From positions 37,906,501 to 37,970,500 of the forward strand of contig CM027377.1 in NCBI GenBank assembly GCA_015680905.1: a stretch of 64,000 nt of DNA. Direction: 5' to 3'. A program made the position numbers and the translations under genes. Source of the DNA: Coptis chinensis. Its lineage: Eukaryota > Streptophyta > Magnoliopsida > Ranunculales > Ranunculaceae. Below, in pieces: positions 10,782 to 22,464 of the stretch. How positions within the stretch are numbered: the stretch's first letter is position 1; the number at the start of each line of letters is the position of its first letter. The notes beneath the pieces are model-generated. The model saw only the letters and a program-made list of their open reading frames with translations, was not told the origin of the DNA and searched no databases.

Positions 10782-11593
10782 TGATCAGCTCCCAAATGTG
10801 TATTTTATTACCCTTACATTACTGCATTACAGCCATTCTTACGCATAATGAAAAGGCAACTCATAGCTTTTATTACCTTTTTCATGTTACAGAGCAATTA
10901 AGACTAGTTATCATAAAAGCTACATCTTAGTACTAAAAGGAGTCTTATTTACGTTTATTATGAAGACTCGAAGCTGCTATGAAAAAGTGCTGAAAAAGTC
11001 AAAGTCAAAGGTTAAGGATTTCAAACCAGAGAGCTGAAAATCAAGTCTTTAATTCAAAAGACCAAAGATACATATCCTTGACACAAAAGAAGGATTTCTC
11101 TAAAACCTAGCTTGATCAAGAAGGAATAAAAAAGCAAAAGCATAAAGCATAAAGCAAACTTGGTGAGGTGTCTCAAATGTAGAAGGAGAGGGCAAATCAG
11201 TCTTTTGTAAAAGTAGGGGCATAAGAACTCAAAAGTAGGATGGAAGAATGCACCTAGTCTTATTCTAGTGTCATGTAGGATTTTATTTTCAAGTCATTTT
11301 ACATTCAAGTTATTTCTTCAAGTTTGTTATTCATTTCAATCAAGTTCTTTCTTTTAAGTTTGTTCTTCAATTCAATCAAGTTATTTCTTTCAATGTTTGT
11401 TCTTTCAATCAATATTTCAATCAACAAAGTCTTTTCTAATATTCTTCAATACAACTAGAGTTAGCAAAACAAGTCCTAAAGCTTAGAAACCTACATTTTC
11501 TCTTTTGAGACTCTCTTTCATCCAAGTTCTAAACAATTTATGGTGAACCTCACATCAATACTTTTTGAAATACTCAACACTAATACTACTTCA
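10782..11593 (+). mobile_element. solo LTR B (type-2)
   Basis: 812 bp, starting TGATCAGCTCCC and ending TACTTCA, with a perfect 5-bp duplication GGCGT on both sides. No primer site or polypurine tract is attached and the flanking tandem repeat continues on both sides. It is therefore a solo LTR left by recombination between two LTRs of one element. It is the plus-strand homologue of LTRs A and C. Confidence 0.88.
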
Positions 11594-11810
11594 GGCGTCA
11601 CCTCAACTTTCATTATCATTACACTATGGGGGTGGCATCACCCCAACTTTCAATATATTATCGTTAAAATCTGGGAGCATCACCTCAACTTTCATTATCA
11701 TTACACTAAGGGGACTTCACCCAATTGTCATTATATTATCAATAGGGCGACATTATCTCGAATCACAATATATTACACATTGGGGACGGCGAAACCCCAA
11801 AAAATTATTT
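11594..11810 (+). repeat. tandem repeat array, right part
   Basis: About two and a half units that continue the array at 10697: TCATTATCATTACACTATGG, GCATCACCCCAACTTTCA, ATATATTATCGTTAAAATC, then a shorter unit. It starts with the right copy of the GGCGT duplication (11594-11598). The open frames crossing it are a by-product of the repeat. Confidence 0.75.
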
Positions 11811-11989
11811 AAAAAAACTTAATGTTCATGTTAAGTAAAAATGAAAACGTGATTTTGACTAACCAATTTTAAACGATATATTTTTCGAAAACTAATCAAA
11901 ACAAATAAAATCCAAATTTCTTGAATACCGTGCAAAAACAAACATAACAGAGAAAGAAACAATCCGTAACCTAACCTCACATCATCCTA

Positions 11990-12295
11990 ACAATAAAAAA
12001 TAAAACTTCACTCAAGAAGTTGCGGCATAATGCTATCCCCCATTGAAACTGGAACACCTTTTAGATCAGACATTGATACATCTTCCAACTTTCTATAGCA
12101 CATAGTATAATAGTCTGACAACTGTTGCAATTTTTCCTGTTTCTTAGAATCTCTCGATTTCCAAAGTTCAACACTTGCCAATGTTTCATACAACAACACC
12201 CCAGATTTCTTAGTTTCAACTGCATGCTTCTCAATTATATCACTCTTCTCTTCACACCCGACCCCTAATATATTCCACCTTCTCATGATATTCAT
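11990..12295 (-). pseudogene. coiled-coil C-terminal part of a non-autonomous retroelement protein
   Basis: The minus frame reads GCEEKSDIIEKHAVETKKSG then LWKSRDSKKQEKLQQLSDYY and ends in GDSIMPQLLE and a stop. It is rich in E, K, L and Q with heptad-like spacing. Together with 12548-12871 it forms the end of a coding region that starts at the Transposase_28-like block near 14865. No catalytic motif is seen. Architecture and order match the minus-strand element at 51.4-55.5 kb. Confidence 0.5.
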
Positions 12296-12547
12296 CTAAC
12301 TTCTTCTTCAAATATGCATTATTCTCTTCCAATAGTACCTTGTAGTCTCCTCTAATCCCCTCAGCCTCGCAAACTCGTTAAGCCAATTCCAATTTCTCAC
12401 CTTTTATTTTCTTAATGTCATCCCTCAAAACCTTATACTATCTAAGAACAACAATTTCTTGATTCTGTTTCGACAATTCAGCTTTCATGATATTCATTTT
12501 CATCTCATAGTCGTGCAAAACTACTTCATTTCTCATAAGTATTCTTC

Positions 12548-12552
12548 TCAGA

Positions 12553-12595
<43 letters not shown>

Positions 12596-12871
12596 CTTCC
12601 AAATATTTCTCAATCTCACATATTCACTGGTTTTAATATGATGATTTTCTTTTGCTTCTAAGATTTCTTTAGCACAATCCCCAAGCTTCAATGTATACGA
12701 AAACAAAAATAATGTGTTACTATGGCTTTTTAGTAACCAAATAAATGAAATTTCTAAAAAAAACAAGATTACCTCTGCAAGCTTTGAATTCAACATGTTA
12801 ATAGCTTTTATAAAATCTACACTTCGATGATAATCTAAAAACAATAACTCTGGATCTAAAATATTAGGCAA
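12548..12871 (-). pseudogene. coiled-coil part of the same retroelement protein, with a (GA)n tract
   Basis: The minus frame reads LDYHRSVDFIKAINMLNSKL, then SYTLKLGDCAKEILEAKENH, and ends in a run of ER dipeptides made by a (CT)n microsatellite (12553-12595). The ER run is a sequence expansion, not a conserved domain. It continues to the 11990-12295 block in another frame. Confidence 0.45.
12553..12595 (+). repeat. (CT)n microsatellite
   Basis: About 43 bases of nearly pure CT repeat, inside the minus-strand coiled-coil coding remnant. Confidence 0.9.
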
Positions 12872-12933
12872 AATAAAATAAAATAAAAATATATAATAAT
12901 AAGTAAATACAATTAAAAATAACTATTCAACAT

Positions 12934-13500
12934 CTAACCTTCATTTGCCAAGGCTTGCACGTCTGGAGTGATGAGCATAGGAGTTGCATAAGTGTTGCTC
13001 ATCCCTGGCTGCAATGAAAAAGGTACAGTTGGCCGGCCAACAATGGTATTGGTGCTGACCATAGTTAACAGTTCTGTTGACACACCATCATTGGTGCCAT
13101 CGGCAGAAGTCGACACTTCAATATTAGTGCCAATAATAGTAGACACTTCAGAATTTGTACCAACAATAGTTGACACTTCTGTTGACACACCTACATTAGT
13201 GTCAATGGCAACAGCCGGCAATCCAGCATTAATGCAAACAACAGTTGATACTAAACTTGACACACCAGCAATGGTGCCATCGATGTTGCTACACCAGCAT
13301 TGGTGCCAATGGCAAACGTTGACACTCCACAAATGGCTACACCCAAAGAAGTTGGAATTCTAAATGTGGTGTCAACGAAAGAAGTTGACAATGCAAAAAA
13401 TTGGTGCCAACAACAAGTGTTGGAGCTCCCCAACTAGTTCCACCAAAAGGAGTTGGCACTCCAAAATTGATCCCTTTTGTATCTCCACCATTGTCAATTT
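12934..13500 (-). pseudogene. low-complexity VST/VGTN repeat linker of the retroelement protein
   Basis: Minus translation gives repeated VST(x)VGTN motifs (GVSTEVSTIVGTNSEVST, IIGTNIEVST, then GVSTELLTMVSTN) across the 12934-13332 frame, and further copies in other frames up to 13500. The repeats are encoded by imperfect DNA copies of a CAACAATxGTxGACACTTCT-like unit of varying length. It separates an acidic/basic block from the coiled coil. The plus-strand open frame over the same bases is a shadow of the repeat. Confidence 0.5.
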
Positions 13501-13741
13501 TTTCCATCTACATTACCAAAAGAACCATTAAACAATCAATAACAAAAATAAACCTATAACATGACAACACAACATATCAACACTTACATCAAGTTCAAAT
13601 ATATTGTTAGTCATCGCTTCCCTACCAATATCATCATCATTACCAATATCATGCACCACACTAGCTTCTTTTGGCTTACTCAATGCATGAAGACAAACAA
13701 CCTGTCATAATGAAACATCATTCCAAAACATATTATAGCTA

Positions 13742-14095
13742 TTACATATATGATATTTCAAAAGAAATATTATATAATATACTATTTCTCGACCCCTTAA
13801 TCCCTTCCTCAATTTTACTTGAGTTATCCCCAGTTTTCTTTTCCCTCTTTTTTGGATGTACTTTTCTTTTCTTCTTACTAATATTTTCTTGTCCATTACC
13901 CTCAGAGTCATCTCTTTCTATTTCTTCATCATTTTCACTACTTTCATCTACAATAATACTTTTTCTCTTCTTTGAGCCACAGTAAGGTGCTAATTCCCTA
14001 GGCTCATTAAGCAACCCATTTTCTAAATCATGATAATAATCTATAATATCGTCTGGAAACGATAAATCATAGACATCTACATTATGACTAAACAA
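13742..14095 (-). pseudogene. acidic and lysine-rich middle region of the retroelement protein
   Basis: The minus frame contains YCGSKKRKSIIVDESSENDE, then a KKKRKVHPKKREKK cluster that looks like a nuclear localisation signal. The stretch lies between the Transposase_28-like block and the VST repeat. A basic NLS-like block at the same relative place occurs in the element at 51-55 kb (GKGKRKVVATE). Confidence 0.45.
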
Positions 14096-14199
14096 AATAA
14101 CAAATTCTCCCTAGCTTTATGTTCTCATTGCTAAAAAATGGTATATTTGGAAACTTTAAAATATCCCCTACACAACGTAATCAAAATATGGTATCTAAC

Positions 14200-14242
<43 letters not shown>

Positions 14243-14865
14243 TAAATAAATATTGAGTTAACATCCTTACTTGAAATATTGTTAGGATAATCAATATTCT
14301 CGAACCTCCAATTGTCTTTGATCTTAAAACCATACAATTTTGCGTTCTTGTAGTTTGAAGGCATCCCTTAAAATCGATAATCTCGGTTGTGATGATTGTG
14401 ATAGCACAACACATAACATTTAAAAGAAGCCATGTTTTGTCTTATAGGCTTCAATAACTGAAACAAAAAGTCTGAAGACATACTCCTTCGATAAACCTTA
14501 CAAATCTTCGCAACACAGGCAAAAACAACCTAATAATCGGGAGATAATTGTAAAGGATATAATCTCCATCGAGCTAATAACTCGGAAACAGATTTTCGAA
14601 GTGGAACACCATAACCAAGCCAAAAATATGAAAACAATAAAATTATCTCGTCTTTTTCACACTCTTGGTCAATATCACTTCTAACATATTCAATAGATAT
14701 ATCATTACTAATATCATATGTTGCTTTCAAACTATCTGCATCAATAAACTTCCCCACCCTATTCATATTAAAATCCCCTTTATCACCCCATCTCCTCTTC
14801 AAGTTATAATTCCTCTCTATTACACAAATATTTTCAATACTGTCAAAAAGAAAGAAAAGTATCAA
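14200..14865 (-). pseudogene. Transposase_28-like (putative gypsy type) N-terminal domain
   Basis: The minus strand encodes ILLFSYFWLGYGVPLRKSV then ELLARWRLYPLQLSPDYWVV, and further on NMASFKCYVLCYHN. The order of a G-(V/I)-P-L block, a short helix, QL-x-P-x-x-W and then a cysteine-containing strand is the pattern of the Pfam Transposase_28 family (PF04195), found as the first ORF of many non-autonomous gypsy-derived elements in plants. There are at least two in-frame breaks. An (AAT)n microsatellite sits at 14203-14241. Function is unknown even for intact members. Confidence 0.5.
14203..14241 (+). repeat. (AAT)n microsatellite
   Basis: About 13 perfect AAT repeats. Confidence 0.9.
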
Positions 14866-15480
14866 ACCCTTCTGTCAAAGCATATACAAAAATACAATAT
14901 TGCATTTTTAAACAACCCTCGGTTAAAAAGTCTAAAACCTTGCTGTTAATAACATGGCAACCTAATTTTTGTGATAAGAATGACACAAAAAAAAAAGGTG
15001 TGAATAGAAAACAAACCATACGCAAGCTGTATTTTGTGATATAAGAATGAATAAAACAAAAAAAAAATTGTGTGAATAGAAAACATACCTTACTGCACAA
15101 GTCAAACAAGAACATGAAGAAGAAAATTGGACCTTTTATTTCTTCTCTTCATAAACCTAACTATCTCTCTCTTTTAAGTCTGATGAGAAAATTCCAGACC
15201 ACAAGTTCTTCTTTATATATATTCTAATTCAAAGAATAGTAAACCATTAGGACTCTCTAGCTCACCAAAGACAACTATTTCTATAACCTGGTTTCCTAGT
15301 TCCTCTAAACATATTATAATTCCCTTGCCGCTCCTGATGATATTATTTGGCAAAAAGCCCAACATATAACATCAATTTTTTTTATATCTGATTAAACTTT
15401 GAGTCGCTTATAGATAATTCATATCGAAATTGAACTAGTTTCTTATCACGTTTGTATTCCTAAACCTATCCCTCTAAATC
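14866..15480 (-). mobile_element. leader region of the Transposase_28-like element
   Basis: No supported coding frame. Two imperfect copies of a block with GTGTGAATAGAAAACA and an A-run occur at 14985-15016 and 15058-15088. In minus orientation this is upstream of the ORF. Confidence 0.4.
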
Positions 15481-16640
15481 AATAAGTACTCCAAACCGGT
15501 CACTTTGGCCGATCAATTAAATTTTGCAATTCACTTTGTTTGAATCCAGTTACAAACAGCCGATCAAAAATTCCTAATTCAATTACTTACAGACATCCAA
15601 GTTGCCGATCAATAAAAGTACTTCAATTAAACTATCAATTCTATTTGACGATCGATTAACCAATTCAATTTGCTGATCAAGTTACTGCGAAGTTTCAAAT
15701 TTGCCGATCAATTCAAAAAATAGTTCCTCTCCCAAATCGATAAGCCTTGCCGATCCAATCCAAACAAATGATATTACTTCTCAATCACTTTTTGGAAACC
15801 CACCAATTAATTAAAACCAACCAAACTTACTGTTCTAGATTGAAATTGAAACCGAATACCAAGTTAAAAAATGAAACCAGTAGCTTTAAACACAATTGTC
15901 GATCCTATTCAAAATTGAAGTTAAAAAGTTTAGCTGATCGCCTTTGTCTTATAAATAAACTCCTATTTACACTAACTTTCTACTATTGCCGCCAGTTCAT
16001 ATGGAACATGCTTCCAAAAAATATCGAAATCCAGCAATTATCCCTGCCCCAATTTGTTTCAAGAACAATTTGCCAATTGTATCATTCTATCTTCTTGCCG
16101 ACCGAAAGTTTTTTGGGTCAATCACTTTGTATATTTGCCGATCAAACTCAACAAATAATCAAGTTACCACTCACAACACTTATCAATTTGCTAATAAAAA
16201 ACTTGTTAATCAATTTGAGACCAAAAACTACAACCAAAACAATCGATACCCAATCAATTTTTTCAAAGTTACCAATCTAATTTAATTACACAATTCCCTA
16301 CTATTTTGAGAACCAGTAACGTATTTGCCGATCCTCCTTTTGCCGCCAATGTCCTATGATATTCTTTCTTTTCCTTTTTTCCGATCCTCTAAGTAAAGGC
16401 AATGAGCAAAAATCCAAAGGCCCATTAGCAAACCCCAATAGACTATTTTCTTTTCTTTAAACCTTTTTTATTTACAAAACTGCCATCACTAACCAATATT
16501 GAACGTGCCAATATTTTAATCTTTTAATTTTTCTTACCCACAATTTACCAAATTTCCATTACATTTTACCAAATAGTTTGGAATTTTTACAGGCCAATTT
16601 AATATCCAACTTTATTCAAGATATTTACCTACCGACTACC
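15480..16640 (-). repeat. GCCGATC-rich region, possible LTR or leader of the same element
   Basis: The motif (T/G)GCCGATC(A/C) or a one-base variant recurs about a dozen times between 15517 and 16387 (for example near 15517, 15559, 15603, 15675, 15703, 15748, 15898, 15933, 16133, 16327 and 16380), at irregular spacing. The plus-strand open frames here (15747-16285) have no recognisable domain and reflect the lack of stops in C-rich, T-poor codons. In minus orientation the stretch is upstream of the Transposase_28-like ORF, where an LTR would sit, but I could not find a second copy. Confidence 0.4.
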
Positions 16641-16788
16641 ACTTCTATTTACGAACCTACAAAAAACAAAGCATTATTACTTCTTTGGCACACGAGTCTT
16701 GCCCATGTAACAAAGAGAGGGCGATGTTCTTACACCACAAATGTGGCCTAATAAAAACCCAATTCAATACAAACCCACACTCAGAGCC

Positions 16789-17719
16789 TGAAGTGGATCT
16801 AGTGTTGAGTATTTCAAAAAATATTGATGTGAGGTTCACCATAAATTATTTAGAACTTGGATGAAATGGAGTCTTAAAGAAGAAAAGGTAGGTTTCTTAG
16901 CTTGAGGACATGTTTTTCTAACTCTAGTTGTATTGAAGAACATTAGAAAAAACTTTGTTGATTGAAAGCACAAACATTAAAAGAAATAACTTGATTGAAT
17001 TGAAGAACAAACTTGAAAGAAATAACTTGATTGAAATGAAGAAATAACTAGATTGAAAATGAAAACATTTTCTTTTTGCTACTTTTGTATCAATTTTATT
17101 TTTAATACAAAATCACCCTTTAGCAAAAAAAAATAAAAAAAATAACAAGATTGAAAATGAATAACGAAAAGTAAATAACTTGAATGTAAAATGACTTGAA
17201 AATAAAATCCTATATGACAATAGAATAAGTCTAGGTACATTCTCTCATCCTACTTTTGAGTTCTTATATCCCTACTTTTACAATAGACTGATTTGCCCTC
17301 TCCTTCTACATTTGAGACACCTCACCAAGTTTGCTTTATGCTTTTCCTTTTTGTTTTTTTCTTTTGCTTTTTGATTTCTTCTTGATCAAGCTAGGTTTTA
17401 GAGAAAGCCTTTTTTTGTGTCAAAGACATCTATCTCTAGTCTTTTGAGTTAAGGACTTGACTTTCAGCTCTCTAGTTTAGAGTCTTTGACCTTTAACTTT
17501 GAATTTTTCAGCACTTTTTCATAACAGCTTCGAGTCTTCATAATAAGTGTAAACAAGGCTCTTTTTGATGCTAAGATACAACTTTTATGATAAGTGGTCT
17601 GAATTGCTTTGTAACCTAAAAAATATAATAAAAGCTATGAGTTATCTTTTCATTATGCATAAGAAGGGTTGTAATGCAGTAATATAAGAATAATAAAACA
17701 CACATTTGGGAGCTGATCA
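16789..17719 (-). mobile_element. LTR C, type-2 LTR, 3' LTR of the element with duplicated gag-like ORFs
   Basis: On the minus strand it starts TGATCAGCTCCC at 17719 and ends CCACTTCA at 16789, 931 bp. A polypurine tract lies just before its start, so it is a 3' LTR. It is homologous to A and B along its length and carries one extra insertion (17063-17139). The left edge resembles the end of solo LTR B exactly through the terminal CTTCA. Confidence 0.85.
17063..17139 (+). mobile_element. short 5'-truncated LINE tail inside LTR C
   Basis: The segment TTTGTATCAATTTTATTTTT with AATACAAAATCACCCTTTAG and an A-rich tail interrupts LTR C and is absent from B. It is flanked by AATAAC(T/A)AGATTGAAAATGAA (17042-17062 and about 17140-17161), one mismatch, as a probable target duplication. 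The flanking LTR is itself made of related short repeats, so the duplication is likely rather than certain. Confidence 0.55.
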
Positions 17720-17731
17720 CCACCCCCCAAA
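17720..17731 (-). promoter_or_regulatory. polypurine tract of the element ending in LTR C
   Basis: The minus strand reads TTGGGGGGTGG directly before the TGATCAGC start of LTR C, after GAGGACAAGCAAAATGCTA. It is the same arrangement as at LTR D. Confidence 0.75.
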
Positions 17732-19060
17732 TAGCATTTTGCTTGTCCTCAAGCAAAGATGAGAGAAAAAACTAAGACACAAATGAGTGATTTATTATTA
17801 ACTATACTAATCTCGTTTCGTGGAGTGCGATTGCATTGACCATATGCAACAAAGTCTTAGACCACTAGGAATTCCCTAGTGGACGAGCTTTAAGCATCAT
17901 GAGAGTTTTCTAGAAAGGTACTCATAAACTTCTTCTATCTAGTACAAATGGCTCTTTATTTATTCTCAAAAGTCTATATATCTCATTAGCAAGGAATAAG
18001 GACAACCTCCTTTGAGCTTAGAATAGCATATGTACAGTAATTTAATCATCTAAAGACAAACATGAGCAATGAAATGCAAAAGCAGAGTCGTTTCTGAAAC
18101 TTTTGGAGAGCGTTCTTAAGGTGGGTTCTCATAAGAATGTGTTAAAACACAAACTTTCTGATAGATTCGCTCAAGTTTCGTTCTCTCAAATGCAGTGTGC
18201 ATTTATATTCCTCACATACACAAATGACATCCAAAGGAAACCAGGGTCGATTAATCACACTTGCCACTTACTATCACATCATCTTATTCTTAATTGAGCT
18301 AGAGGTCGTTTATTAGAAGTTACGGGGCTAGGGTGATGGTTTAGAAAGAAAAAGGAAGAGAAAAACAAAAATTTGATAAGTTGAGAAATTGGGTCTTCAA
18401 GAAACTTGTAACTAGAGAAGAACCTCATTTTGCTTTTTGCTTCCGAATTGTGATTCATTCTTTAGCCCTTTGGCTTTGTGACTCCATATGATTTTGAAAT
18501 TTTGGGAGTTCTAACTTTGCTTTTGTTTCTGATATTGTCTCCTTTTGATTTTGAACTTTTTGGAAGATTCGATTTTTTACTCCTTCGATTTTTTTGGAGT
18601 TTTAGTTTTTTATGGGTCTTTCTTTTTTTTTTTTTTTTTGAAGCAACTAACTAATCTGTTTTTGTACAAGGTCTTCTCTTCTATTTTTCTAATATCCATC
18701 CAATTCTTAACTCGTCAGCTGGGTAAGCTTTTTATTATGTGTTGTAATGGGTTAGGGATTTATGGTGAAGAATAAAAGGCCTTTTAAAAATTGGTGAAGG
18801 CTTAAAAGGGGTAACTAGAGGAAAACTATCTTTTTGGGGTTTTAACGTTTATTTATCTATATTTATCCAAAAAGGACCTAAATTCTCTTTTAGGATTTGG
18901 CGTGGTGATCAAGCAAGTAGACGTGTGGTCTTTCTATCTGGGCATCCTTTGTGTCATCACTCAATAATCATTCATATGAGGCTTTTGGCTTGATTCTCAC
19001 AGGATATAGAACTTAATTGCTTTAACCTTGGTCTCAGAAACTTAATTACTATAATGAGAC
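17720..19060 (-). mobile_element. conserved 3' untranslated domain of the minus-strand element
   Basis: It is the reverse-complement homologue of 5450-6747, with the blocks in the same order. Open frames are short and not shared between the copies. It also holds a T-run (18623-18642) that is not conserved. Confidence 0.75.
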
Positions 19061-20700
19061 TTCCAAACTTTTTATTCATCATAGAAAAAGGAAACAAGAC
19101 TTTTAATACTAAATAGAAAAATATTTTTGGGCTTTTTCAAAAATAAAAATTAGAAAGGAAGAAATATACTACTATATCTAATATAAGAAATGACCAGTTT
19201 TTGTAAAATGTTACTATACCACCCCCAAATAGAAATATGTTTTTTTCTTAAAGTATGAAGAGATAAGGAAAGAGATTACCGTAGAAATATGAGCAAGAGA
19301 AGTGATACACCTATATTTTGTTCTTCATGATGAAAATACGACACCCCCAAATAAGTTTGGGGTGTTGGTTATTTGATATAGAACGAGAAATACATGGTTT
19401 ATTGGACTAGGGATAATTATTCTACTATGAATTTTTTGGGTTTTTATATTTTTAAAAACTTATGTACTACAGAAAATCTAACATGCATGCATGATCATTA
19501 TTACACTGCGATTGAATAAATATAAAGTGTGAAATGTAAAGTATGTAAACAACTATCTAAATGGGCACATATGAAATGTGTGTGTGTGTATCAAAGTAAT
19601 TGTTTTTCTCAATCAAAATATATCTCTAAACATATAAAGGGTTTGACAAGAAGATAAAATTATATGTGAATCTGGTATCATTTTAGTTACCCTGGTACGT
19701 ATAATTTTCATTTTTATATCCTCTAGTTTTGAACATTATGGAGAGATATTTTAAGATACTCATACTCAAAAGCAGTGATTATTTAGCTCTAAATTTTGAA
19801 AGCAACCATAACTGGAGATCCTAGGCAACTTTCGTGTCGGCTCTTTATTGAACCCAATCCAGTCAGACTGTGACTTCAGTTATGTGTGTTGAGGGATTTA
19901 TTGCGCAAGATGTAATGGAAGGGTTTATCTTATTGGACACTAGTAGGTGGTGGAACTTGGTCTCTTTGGTGGATTTTGGTAGTTCTGGTTAAATTGGGAT
20001 GGAACCAATACCCGATCTGTTTTGATTGTTGTAGGTACCTTGTCCTTATCTAAATGTATTTGGTGGTTTGGCATGTTTGGTGAGCCCTAGAGGTGGTTAG
20101 GTTTATGAAATTTGTGTGTTGCATCCATGGTGTATTTGGTATATTGAACGCACAGACTTCTTCTGGTTGAAGTGATGATATGTTGTTGAGCAAGGGACAA
20201 TTGGTATCTATGTGGTTAAGCTGAGACATAAAGTGCATGGTGATATGGGCGACCCTTAATAACATATAACTGATCCTCAAACCGCCCTTAGAAGAATGGA
20301 GATTGCGTACTTCTAAGGGTTGGTCTATGTGCAATCCATTACCCGTTTGTTTTGGCAAATCACATCACTATTGATGTATCGAGAATCTTTCATAATGAGA
20401 ACGGAGAAAAACAACTATTTTGAAAAAGAAATGTAAAAGAAAGAAAAAGAAAATTGTTTACGCACTCCATAGGATCACACTTACTCAAACGACGAGTAAA
20501 AAATGTTTTACAAAGAATATGTAAGATATACGTGGACTAAGATTCTAGCACTTACAACCACACACTCCATGAGGAGAGCCCAGTTACCCTAATGATGCAC
20601 TCCCATGGTATAAAAATGGAAATTAACGGAATGCATTGAGAAAAAACGATGTGCCTTTTATAGTCAAGACTATATGTGGGGTCGTTTTAAGTCAGATTTC
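19061..20700 (-). mobile_element. internal non-coding region of the minus-strand element
   Basis: No coding frame is supported. In minus orientation it lies between the second gag-like ORF and the 3' domain. It holds two further polypurine-like motifs on the minus strand (TTTGGGGGTGG near 19216-19234 and TTTGGGGGTGTCG near 19340-19355). A TG microsatellite of five repeats lies at 19580. Confidence 0.5.
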
Positions 20701-22178
20701 CCAAGACTATGCATATGAGATAGATGATAGGTTGTTAACTATATACTGATAATCTAAACAATTGGGGATCTTTATAGAAAAACATATGAAGGCATACACC
20801 CCCAAACAGAATGAAATGATGTATTCAAAGTGTAAGATGCAGAATAATAAGAGAATATTTGTGTAACCCATCATGAAACTTATGCAGTAACCCGTCATAG
20901 TTGAATTGTCCAAAAGAGTAAGAGGTTGGTAGTAGATGTCATTCATGAGGCTCAATTGATGGGGGATATGACATACCAGGTTTCTCAACTACTGAAATGA
21001 TGGACTCTTGCATTTTTATATTGGGCAAAGTCTTTTTACTGGGAAGGTTTAGAAAATTATAAATGATCTTAAAGGCAATTGGCTTAAGTGCGAATTTGAG
21101 GTTTCTTTGAAATGGTTTCGTGGTGTCGTCCTCAGAAATTGGTGGATTTTTTTATGAATGGAGGTTGGATTTCAAAAGGTGTTAATTTGGGATGGTGATG
21201 GTTGGGTGATGGTTCTTCACATGATTTCGATGACTCAGAGAATTCTTCATCTAGTTTTGGCTTTTCTACAAGATTGTGATTCATATCTGAAATAGTAAGG
21301 ATGTCACAAATTTGTTCCATCGATAAGTCTTTAATGGCCAAACTAAATTGAAATTCACTTTCCACCATAGATTTTATTCCCTCTTTTCCAAGCACTTTAT
21401 TTTCTTTGTCCTCTCTGCCTAGATCTTCATAAATTTTCTCAATGTCATTTTCTAAGGGTGTCGAGTCCAATACATGCTCTTGAGTTTCTTCTTTCAAAGT
21501 TTTCTCATTTATGGGTGATGATGCATTAAAGCATGTGAGAGAAATGGTGAATTCAGGTATATAATCATCATCATAAGATTTGAAATTCTCATGATAGTCA
21601 GGTGGAGGTTGATTGGAATTTGATTGGTAAGAAGTGTAAAGGTGGGCTTTAACAATTGGCTTTGTTATAGTAACACTTTGTTTCTCTTTTCAATTAGGTT
21701 CTGGACTGGTGGAAATAACATTAGTCTTAGATGTGACATCTTTTGAATCGGATTGGAGAAAACATAAGGTAGTTGCTATTTGCTGATTTAGTATTGTTTG
21801 CGTGGCCATTTCCTGATAGAGTTAGTCTGTGATAGATGGTGGAGTAGGATATGAATTTGATATGGATGGTGATGTGAATGGTAATGAACTTTGGGTGAAA
21901 CCGCACTCTGACTGACCATATGGATACGTGAATGGTGGATGACTATTTGTGGTGAAACTCCATGAATTGTCGACATAATTATAAAACTCTTGAGTGTATG
22001 GGGTACTGGGGAAGTTTGAAAATTGAGGTTTGTAATTGTAAAAATTTCCTGTAGTAAACTCAAATTTGGTATATGATAGACAATGAGATAACCAGTGATA
22101 AGGACTACCACAAAAAGAACAAGGTTCTAAGTTTGCACTGTAATTCCATGAGGGTTGTGACGCATATTGATAAGACAT
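20700..22178 (-). pseudogene. gag-like ORF with CCHC knuckle, second tandem copy
   Basis: It starts at an ATG at 22178 (MSYQYASQPSWNY) and reads 118 codons, including CSFCGSPYHWLSHC. That is a C-x2-C-x4-H-x4-C zinc knuckle of the kind used by gag nucleocapsids to bind RNA. After a stop near 21822 the homologous frame continues (the MATQTILNQQIA-like segment, then KEETQEHVLDSTPLENDIEK, 21497-21132), with a further frame at 20988-20707 ending in FCLGVYAF. No aspartic protease or RT is present. It duplicates 22465-23964 at an offset of about 1786 bp. Confidence 0.65.
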
Positions 22179-22464
22179 TAATGCTCAAACAATGATGGTA
22201 CACAAATAGTAGAAATTCATTTTTTTGGATTTTTGAAAATGTTTGCATGTTCTATAATTACTATGCCATGTTCAAGGGAATAATTAGGCGTGAGAGTAGG
22301 ATGGATCTACTACACAGCTCAGAAGAGTATGCAGTCACTTCACCAAGTGGTGTACTACCAAGAATCTCACTCACGATGAATATAGGGGAGGGGAGTGAGA
22401 AAGGTAGTTGGTCCACCAAAATCTGGTAACTGATTACTATAAATCCTCGTGGTTATATTTTCGT
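22179..22464 (-). mobile_element. spacer between the duplicated ORFs, a partial copy of the leader
   Basis: It holds CAGTCACTTCACCAAGTGGT and GTCCACC then AAATCTGGTAACTGATT, the same blocks as the leader at 24054-24185 and at 8171. The duplication therefore includes the junction between leader and ORF. Confidence 0.65.

Noticed and set aside
9230..11600. LTR A and LTR B as the two LTRs of one element
   Set aside because: They are in opposite orientation and B has its own perfect target duplication.
11540..11822. Two overlapping plus-strand frames
   Set aside because: They run through the end of solo LTR B and the tandem repeat.
12992..13363. Plus-strand open frame over the VST repeat
   Set aside because: It is a shadow of the minus-strand repeat; the repeat keeps several frames open.
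15747..16285. 177-codon plus-strand frame
   Set aside because: It covers the GCCGATC motif region; no domain, an overlapping second frame, composition like non-coding DNA.
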